A DNA stretch of 64,000 nt from Symsagittifera roscoffensis (lineage: Eukaryota; Xenacoelomorpha; Acoela; Convolutidae): contig NC_087063.1 in the NCBI RefSeq assembly GCF_963678635.1, forward strand, positions 22,514,701 to 22,578,700, read 5' to 3'. The notes under the pieces are model-generated. The model did not search any database and was not told the DNA's origin. It was given only the letters and a program-made list of their open reading frames with translations. Shown here in pieces: positions 54,621 through 64,000 of this stretch. The position numbers and the translations under genes are program-made. Numbering within the stretch: position 1 is the stretch's first letter; every line of letters begins with the position of its first letter.

Positions 54621-55889
54621 TGTACCAAGGCAGAATGTACCAAGACGTCGATCAATGTATTTTTAATTAAAACAAACCTAATTTTTTTTGTATATTTAGC
54701 AATCAGGTTTTCAATTGTTTTCTGCGGAAAAAATGCATCAAAATTAAGGTGGCTCAGAAACAGATATTTAGCAAAAAAAACATGACCAATAAAGGCAGTT
54801 TAATTACCCCTCAGTTAATTTGAATTATTAAAAGATCAGATTTTCAATTATAATTTACGGGAAAAATGCGCTATAACCAAGGTTGCTTAAATGAATATTT
54901 TGAAACCAAAAACGAGGAAAATTAAGGGCAGTTCTCGCTTCAGAACTTAAATTGACCCAAAAACTGTACGTTTTTTTTTTTGCATAGACTCTCAATTACT
55001 TGGTTTACAGAACACAAACACTAACCTGCATAACGCCAAAATATCGTACTGAGTCCGTAAATAACGATTCCTTTATTTTGAAATTTATCGAACCGAAGGA
55101 TTTTTGAACTTTCAGGAAAATAGTTGAATCTCTTTTGTCTAATGTTGGCTTAACTTTTTTTCTGGCAAAATATAACAATGAGGTAAGCTTTAAATTATTT
55201 TGCAGGTTTACTTTTTCATATGGGTAAGTTTTTCCCCTGAAGATTTGAAAATTGCAACGTTTGATTATTTTTTCATGTTTGTTCTTAAAATTGTTCACTT
55301 GTAAAACCAAAAATTGGACTAAGCACCGCGTTACACCATTATTTCTATTAGCCCAACAAGATTTTGTAGCTTCAATTTTCATACAGTGTTTTTGGTCAGA
55401 AAAAAATTACCAACATAAATTAACGAGCTTGAATTGAAAACGCACAAAATTGTAGTACTTCCGAAGTGAAATATATTTGACTGCTTTAGCAAAGTCAAAA
55501 AATCTGGTATTTTATTTTTGTTGGTATACTGGAACCAAACAAATTAAAATTTGCGCTCAATTCTTGCTCGTAAGTTGTGGGAACCGGATTTTAGCCTAAT
55601 CGTTGATTCGTTTGCCCATCAAACAATTATAGTCGGTTTCTCAGGATTCGATCAAAGAGAAATTGAAACTGGAATAGTTCAAAACTTAGCAATAATTGAT
55701 TTTTTATTACTTCATAACATGAAGTGCTTTAAAAAAAAGTTTTTGAAAAATCAGGCTACACTCTGTTCGTCTCATTGAATCATTATCGTTATTAATTATC
55801 GCTTGCAATTTGATACTAATTCTTGTCGCTCCGCCCCTGCAAGCTGCCTATTATTCTATAAACCCGTTGTTATAGTTGAAAAAAACTGA

Positions 55890-56135
55890 TTGGGTCTTTT
55901 AAATACAACTCACAGCTGCTTTTATGCTTTCATTGAGGACGTTGAAGCCCGAGCGCTCTTTCCGATTATGGATTTGTGGTGGAACTACGCTGTATTTGAC
56001 CGCCTAGATCAATTCACCATCAAAGTTGTTTTTCCCCAAGTTTTTCGTATTCGCTCTAGTAAATATCTCGTCAAAAAAATTAATGTGACTGTGCCATTCT
56101 GCCAGATGACACAGCACAACCTTCCGGCGACGTAA
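55890..56135 (+). other. unrecognised open frame
   Basis: 81 codons, with HSCFYAFIEDVEARALFPIM and WWNYAVFDRLDQFTIKVVFP; composition is protein-like, but there are no splice sites I trust and no family. Confidence 0.2.
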
Positions 56136-57094
56136 AAAAGGACGGCTAAAGGCCTTATGAACAAAAAAGTGTTGCGAAGGAGGGTCAGAATGTTCTGGAA
56201 TTTTTAATTTTAAAATTTCGATTGAAGAGTGAACATTTCTGAGAAATAGAAAAAAGACGGCCATTTTGAATAAAAAAGACGAGAAAAGAACAACGACAGA
56301 TATTGTGAAGAACAGTCGTATCAGAGACGAAAAAATACGAAGCCTCTTATCGTGGCGATAACACACGATAAGAACCTTAGCGACGGAAATTTGTGGAGAA
56401 GGAGGCTTCAGTGGGGGAAGAAATATACCACGGGACCCTCCCGGGACACGAAATATAAGAGATAAGAGTGTATCTCAAGAATATTACGGGAGCGGAGGCT
56501 TGGTCCCCCAGAGACTGTCTATGTTAAGGACTGTATAGACTGACTGTATAGCTGCTATAATGTCATAGATCTTAATTAACACCGTTATTGTTTAATATTT
56601 CAGAGTATGAGTAGCTAGAAAAAGGAAAGGGTCAATCCATCTCCAATGGATTTAATATAGAACTGTCACACAAAAACATATTAAAATAGGTTGTTTGAGC
56701 CGTGTTTTTAATGACAATCATGTAGTCTGAGGATCCGAGACTCAGCTATGTGGTTGTGATCGCATGTAAACGAAAGCTGATCAAAAGTCGTTTGACTGAT
56801 GGCCTAAAAATGGTAACTTTTTACTTTGCCCTAAACAGACCAGAAAATCAACTGGCAAGGTCGAGACGGTGAAAAACGAGTAGGATTAAGGTAACTGACG
56901 CCTGCCAGTCGTTAATAGGTACTTTTTCTACGCTCCGTCGCTGTGTGATATTTGGGCGAATGTTACATAGACGTTTTTATGGCGCTCCTGGGTGGGCCTG
57001 TTAAAGGCATGCAACCATCATGATCAGCAAGCGTTTCAGCGACGAACCCTCCGCTCCGGGCGTATGCCCGAGTTAGAGGTCTTAATGACCGTTG

Positions 57095-57134
57095 TTGTAC
57101 TAGGGGGAAGGTGCGTACCCTCCGTCTAGTACAA
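57095..57134. repeat. perfect-ended hairpin
   Basis: TTGTACTAG (57095-57103) pairs with CTAGTACAA (57126-57134), with additional G-rich/C-rich pairing inside (GGT...ACC). Loop GCGT. Confidence 0.75.
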
Positions 57135-58193
57135 TTTAGCTTTTTAACTCAGTTAACACCGAAAATTCCGGGGGCCGGAGGGTTAGGTGGGAAGTCATGA
57201 ACCCGCTTGTCCCGAGGTCCCGGGACCAAAAACAACTAAAGAGAAAGCGTAAAACCAAACAAAAATAGTGTATAACCAAGAAAAAGCCAAAAACAAATTT
57301 ATTTAAAAACAAAAAAGTACAAAAAACAGTAAAAAATCCAAAAAAGACCAAAAACAGTAAAAAACATAAAGTGACAGTTTATATGTTATTTCCGGACGAG
57401 ATGTGATCTGACTTTCCTATTTGTTGTTGTTTCAGATTGATTTATATCGTTTTTGATAGAAAGGTTGTGTGTTTTGGTGAAGGGTTGGATACCCTCCCTC
57501 GAGTGTAATTTGAGTGTTTAAGCACGTTAATGGTGATTTTGCCGGTGACCGGAGGGTAGAAAGGCAAGCTGACCGACGTGTTCCACGCTCATCAGGGACA
57601 TCAAGGGCAACATCTGCAACGACTGTTGGGTATCGTTGAAGCAATTTTAGTATCGTTCGGGTACTATTTCATTAAAACTTAAGTGGTGGGGGGGCACGAT
57701 TGGCGCGGTCCGATTGTACCCTCCATCGATTACAAATTTCCGAGTTAAGGGTCTTAATTCGGGTATTTTGGTGCAAAGGAGGGTATAGTACTATTCATTA
57801 ACGACTATTAATAGATCATTATCCTTATTATATATTACTTATCTCCTATTTAGACCCAAGAAACAGCCATTTTTGTCGAAAGTTACCAATTTTCGACCAA
57901 AACTGCAGACCCCCAAATTTCCGGATATCCGAGCTTTTCCGATAGGCAAAAAGCTTTTATACAGAGAGTAGCTACGTAGTTCGATCCCCTTCACTAAAGA
58001 AACCGCGTGAGCAAAGACTCAGTAGAAGTTAGAAAAACGGAAATTTTTTGATCAAAATTTTGATAATTTTCTGTATTTTGTCAATCTGTTTTGGGGATCG
58101 AGTTTTTGAGTTTTTAGAGTTAGAGCAATAAAATTTTTTGCGTTAGGAGCGTGCTAGCATAACGTGCTCGTTTACTAGAGAAAATTTTGGGTA

Positions 58194-58260
58194 ACCCTCC
58201 GAGTAGCTCCGTGGATAGAGCTAACGACTTAAGGTTTGGAAAAGGAAGGAATCGGAGGGT
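58194..58260 (+). other. tRNA-like element closed by ACCCTCC/GGAGGGT
   Basis: ACCCTCC, then GTAGCTCCGTGGATAGAGC (a good tRNA D-arm/A box with a GCTC/GAGC stem), then GGAGGGT pairing with the start. There is no anticodon stem and no proper T arm, and the length is only 67 bp, so a functional tRNA is unlikely. Confidence 0.45.
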
Positions 58261-59337
58261 CCAAATTTGATAGTTTTTGGCCAAATTTTTGTTTCTAAAC
58301 CAATTTTGGTCCGGTTTTTTGCATTATTCCAGTGCCGTACAGGGCTACTACGCTCATTTCAAGTATTTTTAGGCACTTTTGACCGGAATTGCGAAAAAAG
58401 TCTTTCAGATCCTATACAGGTGGTGAAAAAGGCCATTTTGACGAACGCGTTTTTGGCGATTTCTCAAAGACTAGTTATCCGATCGGGATAATTTTGGTAC
58501 CATAAGTCGACGTCTTTGACCACTTTTCCGAATCTCAACCGTTTTTGGGATTGACAATCTCGGAAAAGAAAAATTTTTTAGAATTTGTTGGTTCGGAGGG
58601 TCCAAATTACAGGTAACCCTCCGAGCGGCAGAAAATTTTATCAAAACATCTTTTTATTCAACTGGGAAGGTTGACCGTGTCAGCCAACCTAGTTTTAAGT
58701 CAGGTAGACCGCTTTCAGAGGCTTTACTGCGGTGAGATAACCTTTTTTCTTGATTTTGGGGGGACCCTCCGAAGTGACCCTCCGGAGTCAGCTAAACCCT
58801 TTAGCAACCCTCCTTAGTGGAAAATTTCCACGAGATCACCCTAAGAAGTTAAAACAGCTCCCCTTAGAGCTCCTAGCTTGTTTTGACGCTTTTTGAAGCT
58901 AGGGGGAGAACCTTCTAAGCGAGATCAAAAAATTTGAAAATTTTGGAGGTAACCCTCCGAAGTAACCCTCCGGAGCATATTAAGCATCTTATTGACCCTC
59001 CTTAGTAAATTTAGGGGGACCCTCCGAGGTAACTTGGGTGATTAGGGTACCCTCCGAAGTAACTTGGGTGATCAAGGTACCCTCCGAGGTAACCCTCCGG
59101 AGCGTCTTAAACCTTCTAACGATCTTCCTTGTTAGAGACTTGAGTAAACTTTCTGTGGCAATTTGGGCAACGGAAAATATCCATTTAATTAGGATCATAT
59201 TAGGATATTAGGCGTGCTTATCAGGATCATAAGAACCCATTTTGACCCGGAAATTCGTGATCAACTTTGGATTCTACATTGGGTGTATTAGAAGTACCCG
59301 AACAAAATTTTTTTTGATTGTGATTTTGGTTGTGTGG

Positions 59338-59709
59338 TTGCCTTGAGCTACTTAATAGGAAAGTTCGGGCAATCCGGGAACAAATAAAGGAAGACCTCGG
59401 TGGGTGTATTAGGCAGATACACACCCACTTGAGAAGAAAAATTGTTCCCTACTCTCGTGCACTTGGAGCAGTCCGAGTGTGGGAGAGCTTTTTCATAGAT
59501 TTGACGAATTTTCGATCAAGAGGTTGCCTTGAGCTACTTAGTAGGACAGCTCGGGCAATCGCAGGACACCCAAAAGAAGACCTCGGTGGGTGTATTAGGC
59601 AGATACACACCCACTTGAGAAGACTGTGTCCTGGGCTTCGTTCTTTCGGATCGTTCCGATTGGGGGAAGTCTTTTTCTTTAAGACTAAGTTTTATTTATC
59701 TATTTCTGA
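59338..59709. repeat. two tandem 186-bp units with internal hairpin
   Basis: Units start TTGCCTTGAGCTACTTA at 59338 and 59524. Both contain GGGTGTATTAGGCAGATACACACCC, a hairpin with an 8-bp stem. A fragment of the same motif (GGGTGTATTAGAAGTACCC) lies at 59281. Confidence 0.85.
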
Positions 59710-60100
59710 ATCATCACTGCTTTTTATCAAAGATTGTTTAATTTTAACAAAGCAGTGACTTGATAAATTGTGTGGCGATAAATTGATACTGACAAAAGGT
59801 CGCTGTCACCTGTAGGATATTCTTATCTGATTATCGATTGTGTTTTGTGTGTCGATTATATCTTGTGGAAACTTAGTGATACTGTTATACTGTACAACCG
59901 GGTTGAGTTAGCATTATATCAATACTGGGTAGACCCTGTGTGCAACTTTAGCTGAGTCACTAGTTTAGTCGTGAGAGATCTAAGAGACATTTTGATACTG
60001 ACGGAATCGAGTAGGCAGCGTTAAGTGATTTAACTAAATCTTGTTTGTGGTACGTTTGCATTGCCATCAAATTACGAATACTTTCATTTTGTTAAAAACT
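59710..60100. other. leader region before gag ORF
   Basis: No ORF. Could include the untranslated leader of the right-edge retroelement, but neither LTR end nor primer-binding site was identified. Confidence 0.4.
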
Positions 60101-60937
60101 ATGCAGCGCAGGGACTCGCTAGGATCGACTACTAAAATTCCCAGGCTAAGCAAGGGAAGCACGCGGAAGTTTAGAACTAGGCGTAGCCAAACCTCGTTTA
60201 GCAGCGCTTCCGACGCGTTTGCTGAAGACGAATCGACTAAAGGTCAACCTGATCTTTCAGTGAGCGAAATGAAACTAAGGAGCGAGAAAAACCTCGATGG
60301 CAATCAAAGGCGGAGCGCCGAGGCCGAGCCTGCGAGCGAAACGCTGGTGGATCCCTTTGACGAAGGGGAGCGAACGCTCATTCGACCCGACTTTGAGCCA
60401 GATGAGGTCCTCGAACGGGAGGAAGCCGAGAGGACAGAGGAGACCTCGGAGCGTCCCGAGGTCGAACCTCGGGAGGAAGTGTTGTACAGGGGAATGTCCA
60501 AATCAGAGACTAAGAGCTATAAATGGAGAAAGGAACCTTCACATCTGACAAGTGCACACTCATCTTTGGCCAAACAGAGCAACAACGCGATGATGTCGAG
60601 TATGAGTCCGGGTGAAGAGCAGACGTTCTCGAAGGCAACGAAAAGTTGGAAGTCTTTGTACGATGAGCGCGTGACGTCGCTACAAGCCGGAGGTCTATCC
60701 TCTAGTTACGACCAACCGGAAATAACCCATCCGGATGTGAACTTCACACCGTGCCCAAGGAACGACATGAGCAGGGAGGCGTCTTCTGCCTCGCCGACCA
60801 GGCCTATGTCAGATGGGATAACGATGGGAGCATCATCAACGTTTGACAGACTGATGACGTCAATGCACAAGCAAAAGGGCGGTGCGTCATCGAGTACTAG
60901 GCTACAGCCACAGTTGACCTCGTCTTCTCTGGGCTAA
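60101..60937 (+). CDS. gypsy-type element, N-terminal gag-like ORF
   Basis: ATG at 60101 gives a 278-residue Ser/Glu/Arg-rich protein, mostly disordered (SVSEMKLRSEKNL; acidic EREEAERTEETSERPEVEP). It has no domain I know. Its last 37 bases overlap the next ORF in the -1 frame, so the two may form one gag through a frameshift or a mutation. Confidence 0.7.
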   Translation: MQRRDSLGSTTKIPRLSKGSTRKFRTRRSQTSFSSASDAFAEDESTKGQPDLSVSEMKLRSEKNLDGNQRRSAEAEPASETLVDPFDEGERTLIRPDFEPDEVLEREEAERTEETSERPEVEPREEVLYRGMSKSETKSYKWRKEPSHLTSAHSSLAKQSNNAMMSSMSPGEEQTFSKATKSWKSLYDERVTSLQAGGLSSSYDQPEITHPDVNFTPCPRNDMSREASSASPTRPMSDGITMGASSTFDRLMTSMHKQKGGASSSTRLQPQLTSSSLG

Positions 60938-61683
60938 CCCCGCCATTGGGGGCAGCTGGTGACATAAGTGATATGTTCGCTGGTGTGATGAATGGCCTGG
61001 ATGAATTGAGGCGGGACATGACTAAGAGGATAGATCAAGTTGACGAGAGAGCTCACCATGGTCGAGAGAGTTTGAAAGATGAGCTAACGCACGTGAAGTT
61101 GCAGGCGAGGTTTGATCAGGCTCAATTGATTCGTAACACCGATCAATGCCTGGCCGAGAGCCTGGCACAGGCAAACAAAGAGTCAGAGGAAAGAGAGGCT
61201 AGGATGACAAGAGAGATCGAGCGATTGTTGAATGATCATGATAATACCTACACCCAAACGATGACTGGCCTGGAAAGGAGGTTGGACACCAAATCTGACT
61301 TGATGATGCGGAAGCTTGACGCGATCCTGAATGGGAGTAGTTGGCAGGAGCATTCCAACTCAAGGGAGCGCTCACGCCATGCGAATGTTGGAAATGGTAC
61401 GGGCAACAGTGCCAGAGCCCAGCAAGGCTCGAGAACGAACTACGAACATAGAAAGAAGGAGCGGCCAAGGGCAGCCCCGCAGAGGCCTGGCTGGACGAAT
61501 CCAGTCCCACCGGAGGCAGATGCCACCCCGGAGACAAGATTGCCAACCGTGCCACAAGTCAGTTCAGTGGCAGATCTGACTATAGTCTCACAGGACACAA
61601 CGATGTATGCCTCGATGTTTGAGCCTCTGAACAGATCTCTCAAAACATTCATCACCAAGCTCTCGAAGTCAACCGAGAGATGA
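60901..61683 (+). CDS. gag central ORF with coiled coil
   Basis: Open from 60901 (after a TAG) to a TGA at 61681-61683. It encodes FAGVMNGLDELRRDMTKRID, then a long charged helix (RFDQAQLIRNTDQCLAESLA), probably a coiled coil, and a basic, Pro-rich hinge. The following 26 codons remain open in the same frame, so the TGA is either a nonsense mutation or a readthrough site. Confidence 0.7.
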   Translation, partial: ATATVDLVFSGLTPPLGAAGDISDMFAGVMNGLDELRRDMTKRIDQVDERAHHGRESLKDELTHVKLQARFDQAQLIRNTDQCLAESLAQANKESEEREARMTREIERLLNDHDNTYTQTMTGLERRLDTKSDLMMRKLDAILNGSSWQEHSNSRERSRHANVGNGTGNSARAQQGSRTNYEHRKKERPRAAPQRPGWTNPVPPEADATPETRLPTVPQVSSVADLTIVSQDTTMYASMFEPLNRSLKTFITKLSKSTER

Positions 61684-63378
61684 GAGAGGTCAAGAAGGAC
61701 ACTGAAAAAGCCGAAGTCATATAAAGACGAGTCAGACGGCTGCATTGATACTTGGATAGAGGTGATGAAGTTACACTTTGAGGAAGAGAATCTCTCCAAG
61801 AAACAAGAGTGCAGCGCGCTGACGAGCAACCTGGAGGGTACTGCATTAAATTGTGTAATGGCGAAAAGAGCCAATGAGAGAGACAGCGCTCGCAAGATAT
61901 TCGACATCCTGCTGAATCGTTTCGGCTCTGGAGTACAAGGGCACCAGGCTATGGTGAAGTTCGAGAAGAGGCGTCAGAGAGATGAAGAATCAATAGATAA
62001 ATTCTTGGACGACCTTGAATTGCTCAGGAGGAGAAGCAACCCGGATGAGAGAATATCCGAGCGAAACTTGGCGATTGCTTCGAAGTTCATGGATGGAGTA
62101 AGGAGTGAGGAGTTGAAGACGATGTTGGCCACTCACTTCACCCTGTCGCTTGACCAGGTACCCACGCCTGACGACTTGCGTATGAAGTCACGCGAGTATT
62201 TACTCATAAAACCGAGGGCGCAAAACCGTTACAGCAATTATGGCAACTATAGCGGGACAAACACTGGTGCGAATTCCAGTTGGTACAAACCTCGCGATGA
62301 CATGGACAAGAGGAGGTCGTGCGCGAATTGTGGTTCGATTGACCATCACGTCTCTGCGTGTTCTGCATACAAACAGAACATGAAGGCCATAGGCTACTTT
62401 CTCGAGGACGCCGACGCGACCGACGAGGATCATGAGGAGTACGTCAGAGGGCTCATCATGAAATATGGTCCGAGGTGTTTCTTCTGTAATCTGGAGGGAC
62501 ACTTCAAGTCGGATTGTACTCAATTTTGGGACGCAGTAGCGGACGCGAAGCATCCCCGCCACGAAGAGGCGCTTTCGGGTGTCAAGGCCAGTCGAGCACG
62601 TCTGATGAACGAGGCTGAATCTCGGAGAAAGGAGACGACACCGAGCACCTTTACGACCAAAAAGGTTAAGACATGGCCTGACGAGGTGGTAGCTTCGAAC
62701 CTCGAAGCAGAGTCGTCTAGCCCACTCAAGGTGGATTACGGCCTGGCGGCAAGGACAGCGCTGCAGAATGTCAAACAGGACCTAGCCACGAAAGAAGTGG
62801 AGCAATGGGTAAGGTCGGAGCTGGAGAGCACAGATCTTCGGGAAAGTCTTAATGTCCTGAGTAAAACGACAGAAGCAGAAGACAAAGAGGAACCCAAGAA
62901 ACAGGGACTAAAACTGAACGTTATATCTGGTAAGACTTTCGGCATCACGAAGGCGGGGACAAAAATAATGTCCATCATCTCAGTCGCAGGGCACCAGGTG
63001 GTCAAGAACTTGAGTGAGCCATCCGAGATTACACTAGTCCACCTGGACATCTATGCCGACTACCTGAAGGAAAAGGATCCCAAACTGGACTCCAGGGCAT
63101 TGCGAGCGCTGCTCACAACGGGAGGTCCGAGGCTGATGAAAGTGGACGGACATTATATCCATGTCCATGGCCCTTACCCGATCCTGATGAATGTGGATGG
63201 CATCAATATCTACACGAAAGCTCACATAACTGATGCGAACGATCAGGTTGGCCGGATATACATTGGTCAAGAGGAGCTGAAGGTTAGACGAATCGGACAC
63301 AACGCGATGCTCGAACAAGATGCGGTGCATATTGGTTGTGAGGCGATCTGGACGTGCAAGGCAGACAACTTTCAGTAA
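61684..63378 (+). CDS. gag capsid/nucleocapsid ORF with two zinc knuckles
   Basis: In frame with the previous ORF. A capsid-like helical domain starts DGCIDTWIEVMKLHFEEENL and includes LLNRFGSGVQGHQAMVKFEK. Two C-X2-C-X4-H-X4-C knuckles follow: CANCGSIDHHVSAC (about 62320-62361) and CFFCNLEGHFKSDC (62476-62517). The C-terminal 270 residues have no recognised domain. It ends at TAA 63376-63378, overlapping the protease frame. Confidence 0.85.
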   Translation, partial: ERSRRTLKKPKSYKDESDGCIDTWIEVMKLHFEEENLSKKQECSALTSNLEGTALNCVMAKRANERDSARKIFDILLNRFGSGVQGHQAMVKFEKRRQRDEESIDKFLDDLELLRRRSNPDERISERNLAIASKFMDGVRSEELKTMLATHFTLSLDQVPTPDDLRMKSREYLLIKPRAQNRYSNYGNYSGTNTGANSSWYKPRDDMDKRRSCANCGSIDHHVSACSAYKQNMKAIGYFLEDADATDEDHEEYVRGLIMKYGPRCFFCNLEGHFKSDCTQFWDAVADAKHPRHEEALSGVKASRARLMNEAESRRKETTPSTFTTKKVKTWPDEVVASNLEAESSSPLKVDYGLAARTALQNVKQDLATKEVEQWVRSELESTDLRESLNVLSKTTEAEDKEEPKKQGLKLNVISGKTFGITKAGTKIMSIISVAGHQVVKNLSEPSEITLVHLDIYADYLKEKDPKLDSRALRALLTTGGPRLMKVDGHYIHVHGPYPILMNVDGINIYTKAHITDANDQVGRIYIGQEELKVRRIGHNAMLEQDAVHIGCEAIWTCKADNFQ

Positions 63379-64000
63379 AGGGACTGCTAGACACGGGAGC
63401 AGTGGTTAGTGTCATGCCAGTCAAAACTTGGACTGACATGGGTTTCGAAAGGTCGGATCTCATACCGACAAACATCAGGTTGGCAGCTGCCAATCAGGGA
63501 GCGATCTATGTTACCGGACGAACCCCGATCATTTCACTGCAGCTCGGAGGAAGACATCTTTGGATGAGCTTCCTAGTAGTAGAGAATTTGGACAAATCCG
63601 ATCAGTTCATCTTAGGAAGGGATTTCGTTCGCAACTTTGACGTCACGATCGATCTCAATGACGGATTGATTAGGATCAAGGATCCTGAGATAAAGTATGA
63701 GAAAAAACCCCTTAATAAGATCTTAATTAATCAGGCCAAGGTGCCGATTTTTGTGGATCGAAAAGTTAGAGTAAAACCAAACCAAGCCGTAGTAGCGACG
63801 TTTAGGATGAGGAACTTGAATGAACTCAGCAATGACAGACAGGTGTGTCTGGTACCGAATCCAAACAGTAAAAGCTCGGCTATTTTAGGAAGAAGCTTCT
63901 CACTCACTCAGAGCGGACTGTGTGTGAGTGTGTTATTGAACACAGAAGCAACAACAGTGACAATACAGAGGGGAAAGAAACTTGGCTACGCTTTGCCTCT
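63342..64000 (+). CDS. retroviral-type aspartic protease and start of pol, partial
   Basis: The frame is -1 to gag and overlaps it by 37 bases. GRQLSVKGLLDTGAVVSVM contains the catalytic DTG, and FILGRDFVRNFDVTIDL the second conserved block. The rest is the linker before RT; RT itself would lie beyond 64000. No perfect slippery heptamer is seen in the overlap. Confidence 0.87.

Larger units (their letters stand above)
51421..56900. other. AT-rich intergenic region
   Basis: Contains partial family B copies and a short repeated block GAAGACGGT(A/C)ATCAA(A/C)TGTAGAAGTGG at 52533 and 53356. 52462-52530 is a GC-rich island (GGGTGGGGGAGGGGCGCG). Otherwise no gene seen. Confidence 0.5.
57040..59110. 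repeat. ACCCTCC/GGAGGGT heptamer cluster
   Basis: ACCCTCC starts at 57046, 57117, 57491, 57718, 58194, 58616, 58764, 58777, 58807, 58952, 58965, 58995, 59019, 59049, 59079 and 59092; GGAGGGT at 57177, 57551, 57778, 58254 and 58595. The first four to five plus-strand sites each pair with a GGAGGGT 60-67 bp downstream, so they could close stem-loops; the later ones are in tandem (CCCTCCGAAGTAACCCTCCG). No protein is apparent. Confidence 0.85.
60101..64000 (+). mobile_element. Ty3/gypsy-type retroelement, gag and protease, cut by window edge
   Basis: Consecutive + strand ORFs encode a long gag with two CCHC knuckles, then an aspartic protease whose frame is still open at the last base. GC and codon use differ sharply from the AT-rich DNA to the left, which suggests a recent arrival. 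No LTR or primer-binding site could be fixed in 56.9-60.1 kb. Confidence 0.88.

Noticed and set aside
57040-59110. Interstitial telomere repeats
   Set aside because: The heptamer is ACCCTCC, not CCCTAA, and is spaced irregularly.
56900-60100. 5' LTR of the right-edge retroelement
   Set aside because: No TG...CA ends, second copy or primer-binding site could be seen in the window, so it is left unassigned.

Overview
The window is animal nuclear DNA, most likely from an AT-rich marine invertebrate with long, repeat-filled introns. Genes are split by GT-AG introns, there are no bacterial operons, and the mobile elements (Ty3/gypsy, Ty1/copia, a jockey-like LINE, a MULE DNA transposon, tRNA-headed short repeats) are eukaryotic. 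I cannot name the species. Coding exons stand out as islands of higher GC and long open frames.

Two host genes are recognisable, both on the + strand. The first (6562-38800) is the 3' part of a Ral GTPase-activating protein alpha subunit gene (RALGAPA1/2 type), including its Rap/Ral GAP domain; its 5' part lies to the left of the window. The second (42074-43587) is a complete two-exon ammonium transporter (AMT) of 449 codons. The GAP exons join with matching phases: 6562-6772, 9213-9352, 9583-9711, 19127-19270, 19795-19953, 22880-23067, 23364-23465, then 28791-28915 or 29108-29163, and probably a terminal exon at 38298-38800.

The introns of the GAP gene hold most of the interest. A segment of about 4.93 kb (7528-12452) is repeated in tandem at 12453-17400 with only about a dozen base differences seen by eye. 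Each copy carries part of a MULE transposon, two GAP exons and the front of a Ty3/gypsy element. Reading phases do not allow both exon pairs to be spliced in succession. The gypsy element has an internal deletion, three copies of a 261-bp LTR-like segment across the duplication, a CCHC zinc knuckle, and a textbook A AAA AAC -1 frameshift site before protease/RT. A broken jockey-like LINE (minus strand, about 33.9-37.8 kb) sits in the last intron.

Layout: 1-6.5 kb is intron with degenerate satellite monomers of about 130-180 bp, a 140-bp foldback MITE and tRNA-headed repeats. 6.5-18.1 kb is the duplicated exon/transposon block. 18.1-38.8 kb holds the remaining GAP exons, dispersed repeats and the LINE. 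42-43.6 kb is AMT. 44-49 kb is repeats, including a tandem family rich in palindromes. 49.6-51.4 kb is a decayed copia element. 51.4-56.9 kb is mostly unrecognised AT-rich DNA. 57.0-59.1 kb is an unusual array studded with ACCCTCC/GGAGGGT heptamers. 59.3-59.7 kb is a 186-bp tandem repeat with a hairpin. 60.1-64.0 kb is a GC-richer gag and protease region of another Ty3/gypsy-type element that runs off the right edge.
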